The notes: generated by a model from the sequence alone, not told the origin. A DNA stretch of 18,278 nt from JAICNR01 sp035699465 (GCA_035699465.1 DASSPT010000091.1:1-18278); one strand, 5' to 3'. Numbered from the stretch's first letter, positions 7,828 through 14,615 are shown. Numbers and translations: made by a program.

Positions 7828-7956
7828 ATGCTCTGGACGATCATCGTGATCCTGTTGATCCTGTGGCTGCTGGGAGGGTTCGTGAGGCCGGTGGGCGGGT
7901 TCATTCATCTGCTGCTGGTCATCATACTGATCCTCGTCATCATCCAGCTGTTGTGA
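7828..7956 (+). CDS. Lmo0937/DUF5670-type small membrane protein (42 aa)
   Basis: This is the only gene on the plus strand. It encodes 42 residues in two hydrophobic helices: MLWTIIVILLILWLLGGF, then a short RPVGG turn, then FIHLLLVIILILVIIQLL. The opening MLWTI and the central G-G-F-I-H-L-L-L-V are characteristic of the Lmo0937 family (DUF5670), small membrane proteins found in many bacteria, often near stress genes. A strong purine-rich ribosome site (GGAGGAGGAGGGGAAAGAGG) precedes the ATG. It is followed by a strong hairpin terminator. Biochemical function is unknown. The divergent YtxH neighbour fits a cell-envelope or stress context, which is inference. Confidence 0.85.
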   Translation: MLWTIIVILLILWLLGGFVRPVGGFIHLLLVIILILVIIQLL

Positions 7957-8003
7957 TCGACCGCGTGCTCCCGCGCCAGCGGTAGAGCCGAGAACCAAAC
8001 AAG

Positions 8004-8029
8004 AACGGGTCGCCTCGCGGCGACCCGTT
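8004..8029. terminator. Bidirectional intrinsic terminator
   Basis: There is a perfect 11-bp stem, AACGGGTCGCC paired with GGCGACCCGTT, around a 4-nt loop (TCGC). On the plus strand the run TTTCGTTTCC follows. On the minus strand the tail is TCTTGTTTGG. It lies downstream of the plus-strand DUF5670 gene and of the minus-strand tRNA-Leu, so it can end both transcripts. Confidence 0.85.
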
Positions 8030-8048
8030 TCGTTTCCGGACGATTTCC

Positions 8049-8135
8049 TGGTGCCCAAGGGGAGATTCGAACTCCCACGGCCTTTCGGCCACTGCCCCCT
8101 CAAGACAGCGTGTCTACCAATTCCACCACTTGGGC
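8049..8135 (-). tRNA. tRNA-Leu (anticodon GAG)
   Basis: The 87-nt minus-strand sequence folds as a class II tRNA. The acceptor arm GCCCAAG pairs with CTTGGGC, and the CCA end is encoded. The anticodon stem CTGTC/GGCAG encloses the loop TTGAGGG, giving anticodon GAG (reads CUC/CUU). The long variable arm TGGCC-GAAA-GGCC(G) is typical of leucine tRNAs. The T arm has GGGAG-TTCGAAT-CTCCC. It lies 141 nt after secG and just before the terminator. No separate promoter is obvious in the gap, so it may be read through from secG. Confidence 0.97.
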
Positions 8136-8137
8136 TC

Positions 8138-8259
8138 GGGGCGTTGAAAACGGCCCATCCGCTGCGTTGCGCTCCTCGTGTCTTCCTGCGGCGTGGGAAT
8201 CACCACGCCTCGGAATCCACTCGTCGCGCGCCTTGCGGCTGGACCATTTTGAACGCCCC
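8138..8259. repeat. 122-bp imperfect palindrome between secG and tRNA-Leu
   Basis: The outer arms GGGGCGTTGAAAA (8138-8150) and TTTTGAACGCCCC (8247-8259) are reverse complements at 12 of 13 positions. The pairing continues inward with mismatches: CGGCCCATCCGC against GCGGCTGGACCA. It closes on a perfect 7-bp hairpin, GGCGTGG-GAATCA-CCACGCC (8190-8209). All arms share one centre near 8199, so this is a single large symmetrical structure. It fills most of the gap and stops 2 nt from the tRNA 5' end. It resembles a dispersed palindromic repeat (REP-like) or MITE relic; I cannot test for other copies. Confidence 0.75.
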
Positions 8260-8276
8260 GGTGAATCGTTCGCCGG

Positions 8277-8696
8277 CTAGGGCTGGGTCGGCTCGCCGGC
8301 GGGAGCGGGGGCGACCGGCGTGGCTTCGCCCGCGGCTCCCTCCCCCTCACCGCCCATGATCGACTGCAAGTCGCCCGGCTCCCCGACCTCGTCCGGGGCG
8401 TCCGCCGGTGCGGCCGGCTGCTGGCCCTGCATCTCGGACTCGATCAGGCTCCGGGGCGCCGTGCCGCGGACGGTGAGGAGCGAGAGCGTGAAGCAGATCA
8501 CGAGGAACGCGCCGCCGAGCCATTTGGTGGCCGTGTGCAGGAAGGTCGCGGTCTGCCGGCTCCCCATCATCTCCATGCCGGTCCCCGCGCCGCCGAAGCC
8601 CGCGGCCAGGCCCCCGCCCTTGCCGGCCTGGAGCAGCACGGCGACGACGAGCGCGAAGCAATCGATCAGGAGCAGGATGAGAAGGATCGTGTACAT
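8277..8696 (-). CDS. secG: Preprotein translocase subunit SecG
   Basis: SecG is a small inner-membrane partner of SecY and SecE in the Sec export channel. The 139-aa product has the two expected membrane helices, about residues 2-22 (YTILLILLLIDCFALVVAVL) and 58-76 (KWLGGAFLVICFTLSLLTV). The connecting signature LLQAGKGGGLAAGFGG and later GSRQTATFLHTATK match the family. A Pro/Ala/Gly-rich tail of about 60 residues extends it beyond the usual 75-110 aa. ATG at 8696 is chosen because it begins exactly at the first helix; an upstream ATG at 8735 would add 13 polar residues. The tpiA-secG-tRNA-Leu order is common in bacteria. Confidence 0.93.
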   Translation of the reverse strand: MYTILLILLLIDCFALVVAVLLQAGKGGGLAAGFGGAGTGMEMMGSRQTATFLHTATKWLGGAFLVICFTLSLLTVRGTAPRSLIESEMQGQQPAAPADAPDEVGEPGDLQSIMGGEGEGAAGEATPVAPAPAGEPTQP

Positions 8697-8707
8697 AGCA
8701 GCCTTGG

Positions 8708-8735
8708 AATCTACCGCCCGCGCCGGAAGCGTCAA
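8708..8735 (-). promoter_or_regulatory. Candidate sigma70-type promoter for secG
   Basis: On the minus strand TTGACG (8735-8730), a 16-nt spacer and TAGATT (8713-8708) resemble -35/-10 elements. Transcription would start near 8701, only a few bases before the secG ATG at 8696, giving an almost leaderless mRNA. The AAGG ribosome-like site would then lie outside the transcript. The promoter may therefore be fortuitous, or secG may also be read from tpiA. Confidence 0.35.
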
Positions 8736-8784
8736 CCGCTGATCCGTGCGCTCGCGTCTCTGGTCGGCGGGAGTACCGCGCCGC

Positions 8785-9552
8785 TCAGCCGCAAGCCGCG
8801 GCCATGATCGCCGCGAACCCGTTCGGGTCGAGGCTCGCTCCGCCGACCAGCGCGCCGTCGACGTCCGACTGGCCGAGGAGCACGGTGGCGTTGTCGGGCT
8901 TCACGCTTCCTCCGTACAGGATCCGCGTGGCCCCAGCCGTCTCGGGCGAGGAAAGCGTCGCCAGGATCTCGCGGATCGCCGCGTGCATCTCCTGCGCGTC
9001 GCCGGGCTCGGCCGTGCGGCCGGTCCCGATCGCCCACACCGGCTCGTAGGCGACCGTCAGCCGCGCGCTCTCCTCTCGCGTCAGAGCGTCGGCCGCGCGG
9101 GTAAGCTGGCGCAGCACCACCGTGCGGGCGCTTCCCCGCTCCCGCTCGTCCAGCGTCTCGCCCACGCAGAGCATGGGCTCGAGCCCCGCCGCCAGCGCGG
9201 CGCGAAGCTTGAGCGCGCAGGTCTCGTCGGTCTCGCCGAAGAGCTGGCGCCGCTCGCTGTGCCCCACGAGCACGCGGCGCGCGCCCGTGTCCGCGATCAT
9301 CCCGGCCGACACTTCTCCGGTGAACGCTCCCTGGGCCTCCCAGTGGCAGTTCTGACCGCCCACCGACGCGTCCCGACGGCCGCTGGTGGCCCGGACCACC
9401 GCCTCGAGCATCGGAAAAGGTGGAAAGAAAGCGACCTCCACCCCGGCGCCCGGAGGCGGAGCCGCGCGATCGAACGCGTCGAAGTATCCGCCCACGGCGG
9501 CGGACGACATGTGCATCTTCCAGTTGGCCGCGACGAGAAGCGGGCGGCTCAA
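8785..9552 (-). CDS. tpiA: Triose-phosphate isomerase
   Basis: The enzyme interconverts dihydroxyacetone phosphate and glyceraldehyde-3-phosphate in glycolysis and gluconeogenesis. The 255-aa length is normal. The active-site residues are all present: N10 and K12 in VAANWKMH, catalytic H98 in VGHSERR and E170 in AYEPVWAIGTG. The phosphate loop GGSVKPDNA and the C-terminal GALVGGASLDP are also intact. The start is TTG at 9552, after GGAGG with a 4-nt spacer. It overlaps the pgk stop as TTGA. The longer open frame upstream is a shadow of pgk. It is the last enzyme of the gap-pgk-tpiA operon. Confidence 0.98.
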   Translation of the reverse strand: MSRPLLVAANWKMHMSSAAVGGYFDAFDRAAPPPGAGVEVAFFPPFPMLEAVVRATSGRRDASVGGQNCHWEAQGAFTGEVSAGMIADTGARRVLVGHSERRQLFGETDETCALKLRAALAAGLEPMLCVGETLDERERGSARTVVLRQLTRAADALTREESARLTVAYEPVWAIGTGRTAEPGDAQEMHAAIREILATLSSPETAGATRILYGGSVKPDNATVLLGQSDVDGALVGGASLDPNGFAAIMAAACG

Positions 9553-10802
9553 GCGCCCTCCGCGCGACGCGATCGCGAGCCATCGCGAGGCGGATCGAGC
9601 GCCGCGATGCCGGGAAGCGTGGCCCCGCTCACAAGCTCGAGCGCCGCCCCCCCGCCCGTCGACGCGTGGCTGACGTTCTCCAGCCTGCCCGCTTCCTCGA
9701 TCGCCGCGATCGAGTCCCCACCGCCGACGACCGTGTATGCGCCGGCGACGGTGGCACAAACCAGGAGCTCGGCGAAGGCCCTCGTGCCGGCATCGAACGG
9801 CGGCGTCTCGAAGACCCCGAGCGGCCCGTTCCAGAACACCGTGGCGGCGGAGCGGATCCGATCGCCGAACGCCTCCACCGCCCGCGGACCGGCGTCCAGA
9901 ATCCTCCATCCCGGCTCCACCTCCGTGGCCGACACCGTCCGAGCCTCCGCTCCCGGCGCCAGCGCGCGCGCCACCACGACGTCGAGCGGAAGCTCCAGCG
10001 CCTCGCCGTGCCGCTCGAGCAGCGCACGCGCCTCGTCGAGGAGATCGGGCTCCACGAGCGAGTCTCCCACCTCCAGGCCCCGGGCGAGGAGGAACGTGTT
10101 CGCCATGCCGCCGCCGAGGCAGACGCGGTCGCAACGGCCGAGAAGCCCGCGCAGCGTCTCCAGCTTCCCGGCGATCTTGGCGCCCCCGAGGATGGAGACG
10201 AACGGCCGCCTCGGGCTCTCCAGGAGCCGCCGGAACGCGGCCAGCTCGCGCTGCACCAGCTTCCCCGCCACGCACGGATGGAGATGATCGGTGACTCCGA
10301 CGGTGGAGGCGTGCGCGCGGTGGCACGTCCCGAATGCGTCCTGCACGAAGAGATCGGCGAACGCGGCGAGCCGTTTCGCGAATGCCGGATCGTTCGCCGT
10401 CTCGCCGGGATCGAAGCGCAGGTTCTCGAGGAGCGCGATCTCGCCATCGCCTGGAGAAGACCCGCCACCTCTCAGCGAGTCCGGCGAGTACGCCACCGGC
10501 CTGCCGAGCAGCTCCTCGAGCCGCCTGGCGACCGGCGCCATCGTCAGCTCGGGGTCCGGTCCCTTGGGGCGTCCGAGGTGGCTCGCGAGCACGACACCCG
10601 ACCCTCGCTCGATGAGCGCTTCGATCGTCGGCAGCGCGGCCCGGATCCGGGCGTCGCTCGACACGCGACGCTCCTGCCCCCGGCCTTCGAGCGGAACGTT
10701 GAAATCGACTCTGACGAGCGCGCGAAGGCCCGCCAGCTCGCCCGGCTGCAGATCGTCGAGCGACAGGCGCTCCAGGAGGGACCTGTCGCCCCCCGAGCTC
10801 AT
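9549..10802 (-). CDS. pgk: Phosphoglycerate kinase
   Basis: Phosphoglycerate kinase transfers phosphate between 1,3-bisphosphoglycerate and ADP, the first ATP-forming step of lower glycolysis. The 417-aa product has the N-terminal signature VRVDFNVPL (30-38), the substrate motif SHLGRPKG (74-81) and LLENLRFDPGE. The C-domain motifs SILGGAKIAGKL, GGGMANTFL, FWNGPLGVFE and GGGDSIAAIEEAG are all present in order. ATG at 10802 overlaps the gap stop as ATGA, and the gene overlaps tpiA by TTGA, so the three are translationally coupled. The N-terminus carries a short extra segment of about 15 residues. The C-terminus ends in an Arg/Ser-rich tail. Confidence 0.98.
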   Translation of the reverse strand: MSSGGDRSLLERLSLDDLQPGELAGLRALVRVDFNVPLEGRGQERRVSSDARIRAALPTIEALIERGSGVVLASHLGRPKGPDPELTMAPVARRLEELLGRPVAYSPDSLRGGGSSPGDGEIALLENLRFDPGETANDPAFAKRLAAFADLFVQDAFGTCHRAHASTVGVTDHLHPCVAGKLVQRELAAFRRLLESPRRPFVSILGGAKIAGKLETLRGLLGRCDRVCLGGGMANTFLLARGLEVGDSLVEPDLLDEARALLERHGEALELPLDVVVARALAPGAEARTVSATEVEPGWRILDAGPRAVEAFGDRIRSAATVFWNGPLGVFETPPFDAGTRAFAELLVCATVAGAYTVVGGGDSIAAIEEAGRLENVSHASTGGGAALELVSGATLPGIAALDPPRDGSRSRRAEGA

Positions 10803-11806
10803 CTTCCCACGAACGGCCGCAGTCGCTCCGTCAGGTCGACGAGCCGGCTCGAGAAGCCCATCTCGTTGTCGTACCAGGAGAAGACCTTCACCAGGGTCCC
10901 GTCGAGGACGGCGGTGGAGAGCGCGTCGACGGAGGACGAGTAGGGCGAGCCGTTGAAGTCGATGGAGACGAGCGGCTCCTCGCAGACGTCGAGGATCCCC
11001 TTCAGCTCGCCGGCGGCGGCTTTCCGGAAGGCGTCGTTGATCGCCTCTGCGCTCGTCGCCCGCTCGACCTCCACGGTCAGGTCGACCAGCGACACGTTGG
11101 GCGTGGGCACGCGGATCGACACACCGTCGATCTTGCCGGCCAGCTCGGGCAGGACGAGCGCCGTCGCGCGAGCCGCTCCGGTGGTCGTCGGGATAAGCGA
11201 CAGCGCCGCCGCCCGCGCGCGGCGGAGGTCCTTGTCGGGCGAGTCCACCACGTGCTGGCTGGCGGTGTAGGCGTGGGTGGTGGTCATCAGCCCGTGCACC
11301 CATCCCGCCGACGCGAGGATGACCTTGGCGACCGGCGCGAGGCAGTTGGTCGTGCACGAGGCGTTCGAGATCACGTCGTGCTCGGCCGCCAGCTTGTCGT
11401 CGTTGACCCCCATGACGACGGTCAGGTCGGCGCCTTTCGCGGGAGCGGACACGATGACCTTCCTCGCGCCCGCCGCGAGGTGCTGCGCGGCCTGCTGGCG
11501 GTCCTTGAACCGTCCCGTCGACTCGATCACGACGTCGATGCCGAGATCGCCCCACGGCAGCTTCGTGGGATCCTTCTCGCTGAGGACGCGCAGCTCGTCG
11601 TCCCCCACCATCAGGCCGCCGTCCGTCACGTTGACGTCGTCGACGTCCATCCGGCCGTGCACCGAGTCGTACTTCAGCAGGTGGGCGAGCGTCGGGGCGT
11701 CGGTGAGGTCGTTCACCGCGACCAGATCGATGTCCCGGCCGGACTTGCGCAGGGCGCGGTAGGTCAGCCGGCCGATCCGGCCGAATCCGTTGATCGCAAG
11801 ACGCAT
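10799..11806 (-). CDS. gap: Glyceraldehyde-3-phosphate dehydrogenase, type I
   Basis: This enzyme oxidises glyceraldehyde-3-phosphate with NAD(P)+ and phosphate to 1,3-bisphosphoglycerate. The 335-aa length is standard. The Rossmann opening is MRLAINGFGRIGRL. The catalytic cysteine is C151 in SNASCTTNCLAP and the paired histidine is H178 in MTTTHAYT. D33 in VAVNDLTD follows the second strand, as in NAD-preferring enzymes. The C-terminal WYDNEMGFSSRLVDL is intact. The start at 11806 has a perfect AGGAGG ribosome site. The gene follows comF by 64 nt, with no clear promoter in the gap, and leads directly into pgk. Confidence 0.98.
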   Translation of the reverse strand: MRLAINGFGRIGRLTYRALRKSGRDIDLVAVNDLTDAPTLAHLLKYDSVHGRMDVDDVNVTDGGLMVGDDELRVLSEKDPTKLPWGDLGIDVVIESTGRFKDRQQAAQHLAAGARKVIVSAPAKGADLTVVMGVNDDKLAAEHDVISNASCTTNCLAPVAKVILASAGWVHGLMTTTHAYTASQHVVDSPDKDLRRARAAALSLIPTTTGAARATALVLPELAGKIDGVSIRVPTPNVSLVDLTVEVERATSAEAINDAFRKAAAGELKGILDVCEEPLVSIDFNGSPYSSSVDALSTAVLDGTLVKVFSWYDNEMGFSSRLVDLTERLRPFVGR

Positions 11807-11870
11807 CGTATCCTCCTGAAGTGGCTTCCCGGAAATGCGGGCGAATCGGCTGCGGCGCGGGGCCGGCAAA

Positions 11871-12584
11871 TTACCGTTGCGAGCCTTCCAGCGCGAGGGC
11901 GAACGTGACCGCCGTGACCCTCCTCGCGCCGGCGCCGCCCAGAGCGAGCGCGGCGGCCGCGAGCGTCGCGCCACTCGTCGCCACGTCGTCGACGAGGCCC
12001 ACGGAGGCCCCCGCCCTCAACCCACCGCGCGCCTCGAAAGCGGCCGCGACGTTCCGTCGGCGCGCCGCGCGGCCCAGCCCCACCTGAGAGCGCGTCGCCC
12101 GGGACCGGACGAGCGCGTCGATGGTCGGGATACCGAGCCTGGTGGAGAGCGACCGCGCGATCAGAGCGGACTGATTGAACCCCCGCTCCCTCAGCCGGGC
12201 GGCGTGGAGCGGGACCGGCACGAGGACGTCGAGACCGGCGGCCCTGTCCGCCAGCGCATCGGCCATCGCGGTCGCGCAGAGGTCGGAGAGGTGGGTCCAG
12301 CCGCGGTACTTGAGCGCCTGGGCGATCGACTCGGCTGCTCCGGCGTATCGGACGGCCGCGACCGCCGTCAGACCGGGGGGCCACTCGCGGCAGCGGCCGC
12401 AGTCGGCCGGAGAGCCTGGGCGCGGGAGCGAGCAGCGCCGGCAGCCCGTCGCGAGAGGCCGCAGGGTCGCGCGGCACCAGCGGCAGACGCCGGGCCTCGC
12501 CGTGGGCAGCGGCTCGCCGCAGTGGATGCAGAGCGGCGGCAGGAACACGTCCGCGAGGGCGCCGATAGCGCGCGGTACGGCCAT
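11871..12584 (-). CDS. comF: ComF family phosphoribosyltransferase-like protein
   Basis: ComF/GntX proteins combine an N-terminal zinc-finger module with a phosphoribosyltransferase domain; in competent bacteria ComF is needed for DNA uptake. In this 237-aa protein, cysteine pairs at 19/22, 34/37, 48/51 and 62/65 (CIHC, CRWC, CRRC, CGRC) form the N-terminal metal-binding part. LKYRGW lies near 91. VPVPLHAARLRERGFNQS and the PRPP loop VGLVDDVATSGAT (195-207) identify the transferase domain. I use the ATG at 12584, because a longer form starting at 12662 would run through a terminator hairpin. The ribosome site is weak. A ComF gene alone does not prove competence. Confidence 0.9.
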   Translation of the reverse strand: MAVPRAIGALADVFLPPLCIHCGEPLPTARPGVCRWCRATLRPLATGCRRCSLPRPGSPADCGRCREWPPGLTAVAAVRYAGAAESIAQALKYRGWTHLSDLCATAMADALADRAAGLDVLVPVPLHAARLRERGFNQSALIARSLSTRLGIPTIDALVRSRATRSQVGLGRAARRRNVAAAFEARGGLRAGASVGLVDDVATSGATLAAAALALGGAGARRVTAVTFALALEGSQR

Positions 12585-12628
12585 GGCGTTTTGCTCGAGG
12601 GGGGACACGCGGGCGGAACGAAAGGAAC

Positions 12629-12650
12629 GGGGGCCGGGCGACCGGCCCCC
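12629..12650 (-). terminator. Intrinsic terminator hairpin after TPR gene
   Basis: A perfect 9-bp stem GGGGGCCGG/CCGGCCCCC encloses a 4-nt loop. On the minus strand the T-rich tail CGTTCCTTTCGTTCC follows. It stands downstream of the TPR gene and just upstream of the chosen comF start, so it separates the two transcription units. Confidence 0.65.
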
Positions 12651-12668
12651 GCCATACATCACTGCGAT

Positions 12669-12686
12669 CGGCGCCCGGGGGCGCCG
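12669..12686 (-). terminator. Second GC-rich hairpin next to TPR stop
   Basis: The 7-bp stem CGGCGCC/GGCGCCG with a 4-nt loop lies 7 nt after the TPR stop codon. It has no T tract of its own and probably acts with the stronger hairpin 19 nt further downstream. Confidence 0.4.
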
Positions 12687-12693
12687 GGAGTCC

Positions 12694-13185
12694 TTACCGC
12701 GCCAGCGCTCCGGCCGGTCCGAGGGCCGGGAACTGGGCCGAGATCATCGCCAGGTACCGCTCGCGCTCCTCGCCGGTCAGGATCGGGACCAGCCTGCGAA
12801 CCCACTCCTGCGCCTGCTCCACGCGCTGGCTCATGTAGTTCGCCCCCACGAGCCCGAGGTAGGCGAGCTTGATCCCCTCGTCGAGCCTCAGGGCCTGCTC
12901 GAACGCCACGATGGCGCGCGGGTAGTCGCCGAGCTGGAAATACGAGCCGCCCAGCAGGGCGAACGCGTTGCCGTTCCGGGGCTCGAGCTCCACTACGCGC
13001 TCGAACAGCGGGATCGCCTCGCGATAGCGGCGCGCGGCGTACAGGTTGCCCGCCACGGCGTAGAGGGAATCGGATTCATCGGGGGATACTGCGGGGAGGG
13101 TGATATCCGTAGACGCGTCAGCGGCGTCCGGCACTAGTATGGCTCCGGCCAGCATACCGGCCGCGAGCAGACATCTCAATCGCAT
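12694..13185 (-). CDS. Exported TPR-repeat protein
   Basis: This is a 163-aa protein with a signal peptide: MRLRCLLAAGMLAGAILV is basic then hydrophobic, with likely cleavage after A-D-A near residue 24. Two to three tetratricopeptide repeats follow. The clearest units are about 39-72 (LYAVAGNLYAARRYREAIPL...) and 73-106 (AFALLGGSYFQLGDYPRAIV...), with a weaker one after residue 107. TPRs mediate protein contacts, so a periplasmic or envelope scaffold role is plausible; no partner is suggested. ATG at 13185 follows AAGGG and GGAGG purine stretches and gives a signal peptide exactly at the N-terminus. It has its own promoter and terminators, so it is a single-gene unit. Confidence 0.85.
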   Translation of the reverse strand: MRLRCLLAAGMLAGAILVPDAADASTDITLPAVSPDESDSLYAVAGNLYAARRYREAIPLFERVVELEPRNGNAFALLGGSYFQLGDYPRAIVAFEQALRLDEGIKLAYLGLVGANYMSQRVEQAQEWVRRLVPILTGEERERYLAMISAQFPALGPAGALAR

Positions 13186-13271
13186 GATCCCTTCTCGTCC
13201 TCCGTGAGGAAGTGGGCGATGGGGGGGATAGGATGAAGAAAGTCCGGTTGGCCCGCCGTGGCGGACGAGCC

Positions 13272-13301
13272 ATTCTAAAGGCGGTTCGCCCTCGAAGTCA
13301 A
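13272..13301 (-). promoter_or_regulatory. Sigma70-type promoter for the TPR gene
   Basis: On the minus strand TTGACT (13301-13296) is separated by 18 nt from TAGAAT (13277-13272). Both hexamers match the consensus at five of six positions. Transcription would begin near 13265, giving a leader of about 80 nt before the ATG at 13185. Confidence 0.6.
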
Positions 13302-13360
13302 CCTTTGGGCCGCACCTATTGGGTAGGTTAGATCCGTCCTGGAAGGGAACACATACCAGG

Positions 13361-13389
13361 AAAATGCGCCCGGGGCCTACGGCAGCCCC
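13361..13389 (-). terminator. Weak candidate terminator after the phosphatase gene
   Basis: Just after the phosphatase stop, GGGGCT-GCCGTA-GGCCCC (complement of 13372-13389) can form a 5-6 bp stem. The minus strand then reads GGGCGCATTTT. The stem is short and the T run is only four bases, so this is tentative. Confidence 0.3.
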
Positions 13390-13391
13390 TC

Positions 13392-13919
13392 TCAGTCCAC
13401 CCCGCCGGGGGCAGGTCCGGCTTCCGACGTGAGCTCCGCGCCGGCCGACGAAGTCAGCTCCGCGTGGCGCTCGGCGAAGGCCTCGATACACGTTCGCATG
13501 TCCTCGAACACTTCCCGGTAGACCTCCTCGTCCCACCCCATCGGGTCCCGGATGTCGTCGCCCCGCACAGCGCCCTCGGGGGCGAGCTCGGCCACCAGGC
13601 GCACGTCGGCGGTCGAATCGATGCCCCTGACGGCCGCGGCGTGGGACCGCGCCATGCAGAGCACCGTGTCGGACCAGGCCACCAGCTCCGCGTCCAGCTG
13701 TCGGGCGACGTGGCCGGAGATGTCGAGCCCGGCCCGGGCAGCCGTGGCTACGGCGTGCGGCTGGGCCGACCCCCCGATGACCGCGAACGTGCCCGCGGAC
13801 CGGACCTCCGCATCGACCCCCAGCTCGTCGAAGCGGGCGCGGAGGAGCCCTTCGGCCATGGGCGAGCGGCAGGTGTTGCCCGTGCAGACGACGAGCACGC
13901 GGTAGGGTCGCGAGGTCAC
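13392..13919 (-). CDS. Low-molecular-weight phosphatase, YwlE-like (possible protein-arginine phosphatase)
   Basis: The 175-aa protein has the low-molecular-weight phosphatase P-loop at its start, VCTGNTCRSPMAEG, with nucleophile C12 and R18. The general-acid aspartate is D125 in DIRDPMGW. In ordinary tyrosine phosphatases the P-loop reads CLGNICRS. A threonine at the isoleucine position (T16 here) is the mark of B. subtilis YwlE, which removes phosphate from arginine. The gene also follows a Sua5/TsaC gene, as ywlE lies near ywlC in Bacillus. No arginine kinase McsB is in the window. The start is GTG at 13919, 9 nt after tsaC. The last 20 residues are low-complexity Ala/Glu/Gly/Ser. Confidence 0.85.
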   Translation of the reverse strand: MTSRPYRVLVVCTGNTCRSPMAEGLLRARFDELGVDAEVRSAGTFAVIGGSAQPHAVATAARAGLDISGHVARQLDAELVAWSDTVLCMARSHAAAVRGIDSTADVRLVAELAPEGAVRGDDIRDPMGWDEEVYREVFEDMRTCIEAFAERHAELTSSAGAELTSEAGPAPGGVD

Positions 13920-13928
13920 GGAGCGAAG

Positions 13929-14615
13929 TTACCGGCGGGGCTGGAGATCGCCCACGACCTCGCGGATCGCGTCGGCCGAGATGGCGCCTTCGCGGACGAT
14001 CCGCGGGGTGCCGGCTCCGACGTCGACGATCGTCGAAGGCAACCCGGACCGGGTCCCGGTCTCCCCGGCCGGCGGCGAGGCGTCCCCGGCGTGAACGGCG
14101 ACGAGCGCGACCTCGATCGCCTCCCCGCCCGGGCCAACCCCCAGCGCTTCGAGCGCGGCCGACACCTCCGTGGCCGGCGGCTCGTCCCGGCGGTTGGCGC
14201 TGGTCGAGAAGAGCGCCTTGCCCCAGGCCGCGACGAGCGCTGCCGAGACGGGGTCAGCGGCCGGCCGCACGGCGATCCTTCCCGCTTCCTGAACCGAATG
14301 CGGCGCCTCCGACGAGGCCGGCGCCACGAGGGTCAAGGGCCCCGGCCAGAAGGCCCGCGCCAGCCGCTCGGCGGCGTGGGGCCAGGCGGCGCACATCGCG
14401 CGGGCCGCGTCCGGCCCGGGAACCAGGCAGACGAACGGCCGCGGGGTGTCGTAGCCCTTGAGCCGGCGCGCCGACGCAACCGCGACGTCGGAGTACGGGT
14501 CGCCGCTCAGGCTGACCACCGTCTCGGTGGGATGGAGGACGAGTCGCCCCCTCGACAGGGCGCGCAGGGCCGCCGCGATCGCCGCTTCGTCGGCCGGCCG
14601 CGGCGCGGCCCTCAG
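13929..14615 (-). CDS. tsaC: Threonylcarbamoyl-AMP synthase (TsaC/Sua5/YrdC family)
   Basis: TsaC makes threonylcarbamoyl-AMP from threonine, bicarbonate and ATP for the universal t6A37 modification of ANN-decoding tRNAs. The 228-aa protein has the YrdC-fold elements HPTETVVSL near residue 28, FWPGPLTLV (89-97), FSTSANR (136-142) and GLPSTIVDV (191-199). It lacks the extra Sua5 C-terminal domain. The 'PTDTVYGL' motif is altered (V-S in place of Y-G), and the Lys/Arg segment reads LKGYDTPRPF. No ATG, GTG or TTG lies between the preceding in-frame stop region and the first conserved motif. CTG at 14615, which overlaps the purB stop as CTGA and follows GAGGTG by 5 nt, is the best start. Confidence 0.88.
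   Translation of the reverse strand: MRAAPRPADEAAIAAALRALSRGRLVLHPTETVVSLSGDPYSDVAVASARRLKGYDTPRPFVCLVPGPDAARAMCAAWPHAAERLARAFWPGPLTLVAPASSEAPHSVQEAGRIAVRPAADPVSAALVAAWGKALFSTSANRRDEPPATEVSAALEALGVGPGGEAIEVALVAVHAGDASPPAGETGTRSGLPSTIVDVGAGTPRIVREGAISADAIREVVGDLQPRR

Noticed and set aside
9420..10943. Long plus-strand frame across pgk and tpiA
   Set aside because: Opposite fully recognisable glycolytic genes; composition is that of a shadow frame.
9549..11555. Extended 668-aa version of phosphoglycerate kinase
   Set aside because: The extra N-terminal part is an out-of-frame reading of gap; the true start is the ATG in the ATGA overlap at 10802.
12585..12662. N-terminal extension of ComF by 26 residues
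   Set aside because: It would be read through the terminator hairpin of the TPR gene and adds residues before the normal ComF start.
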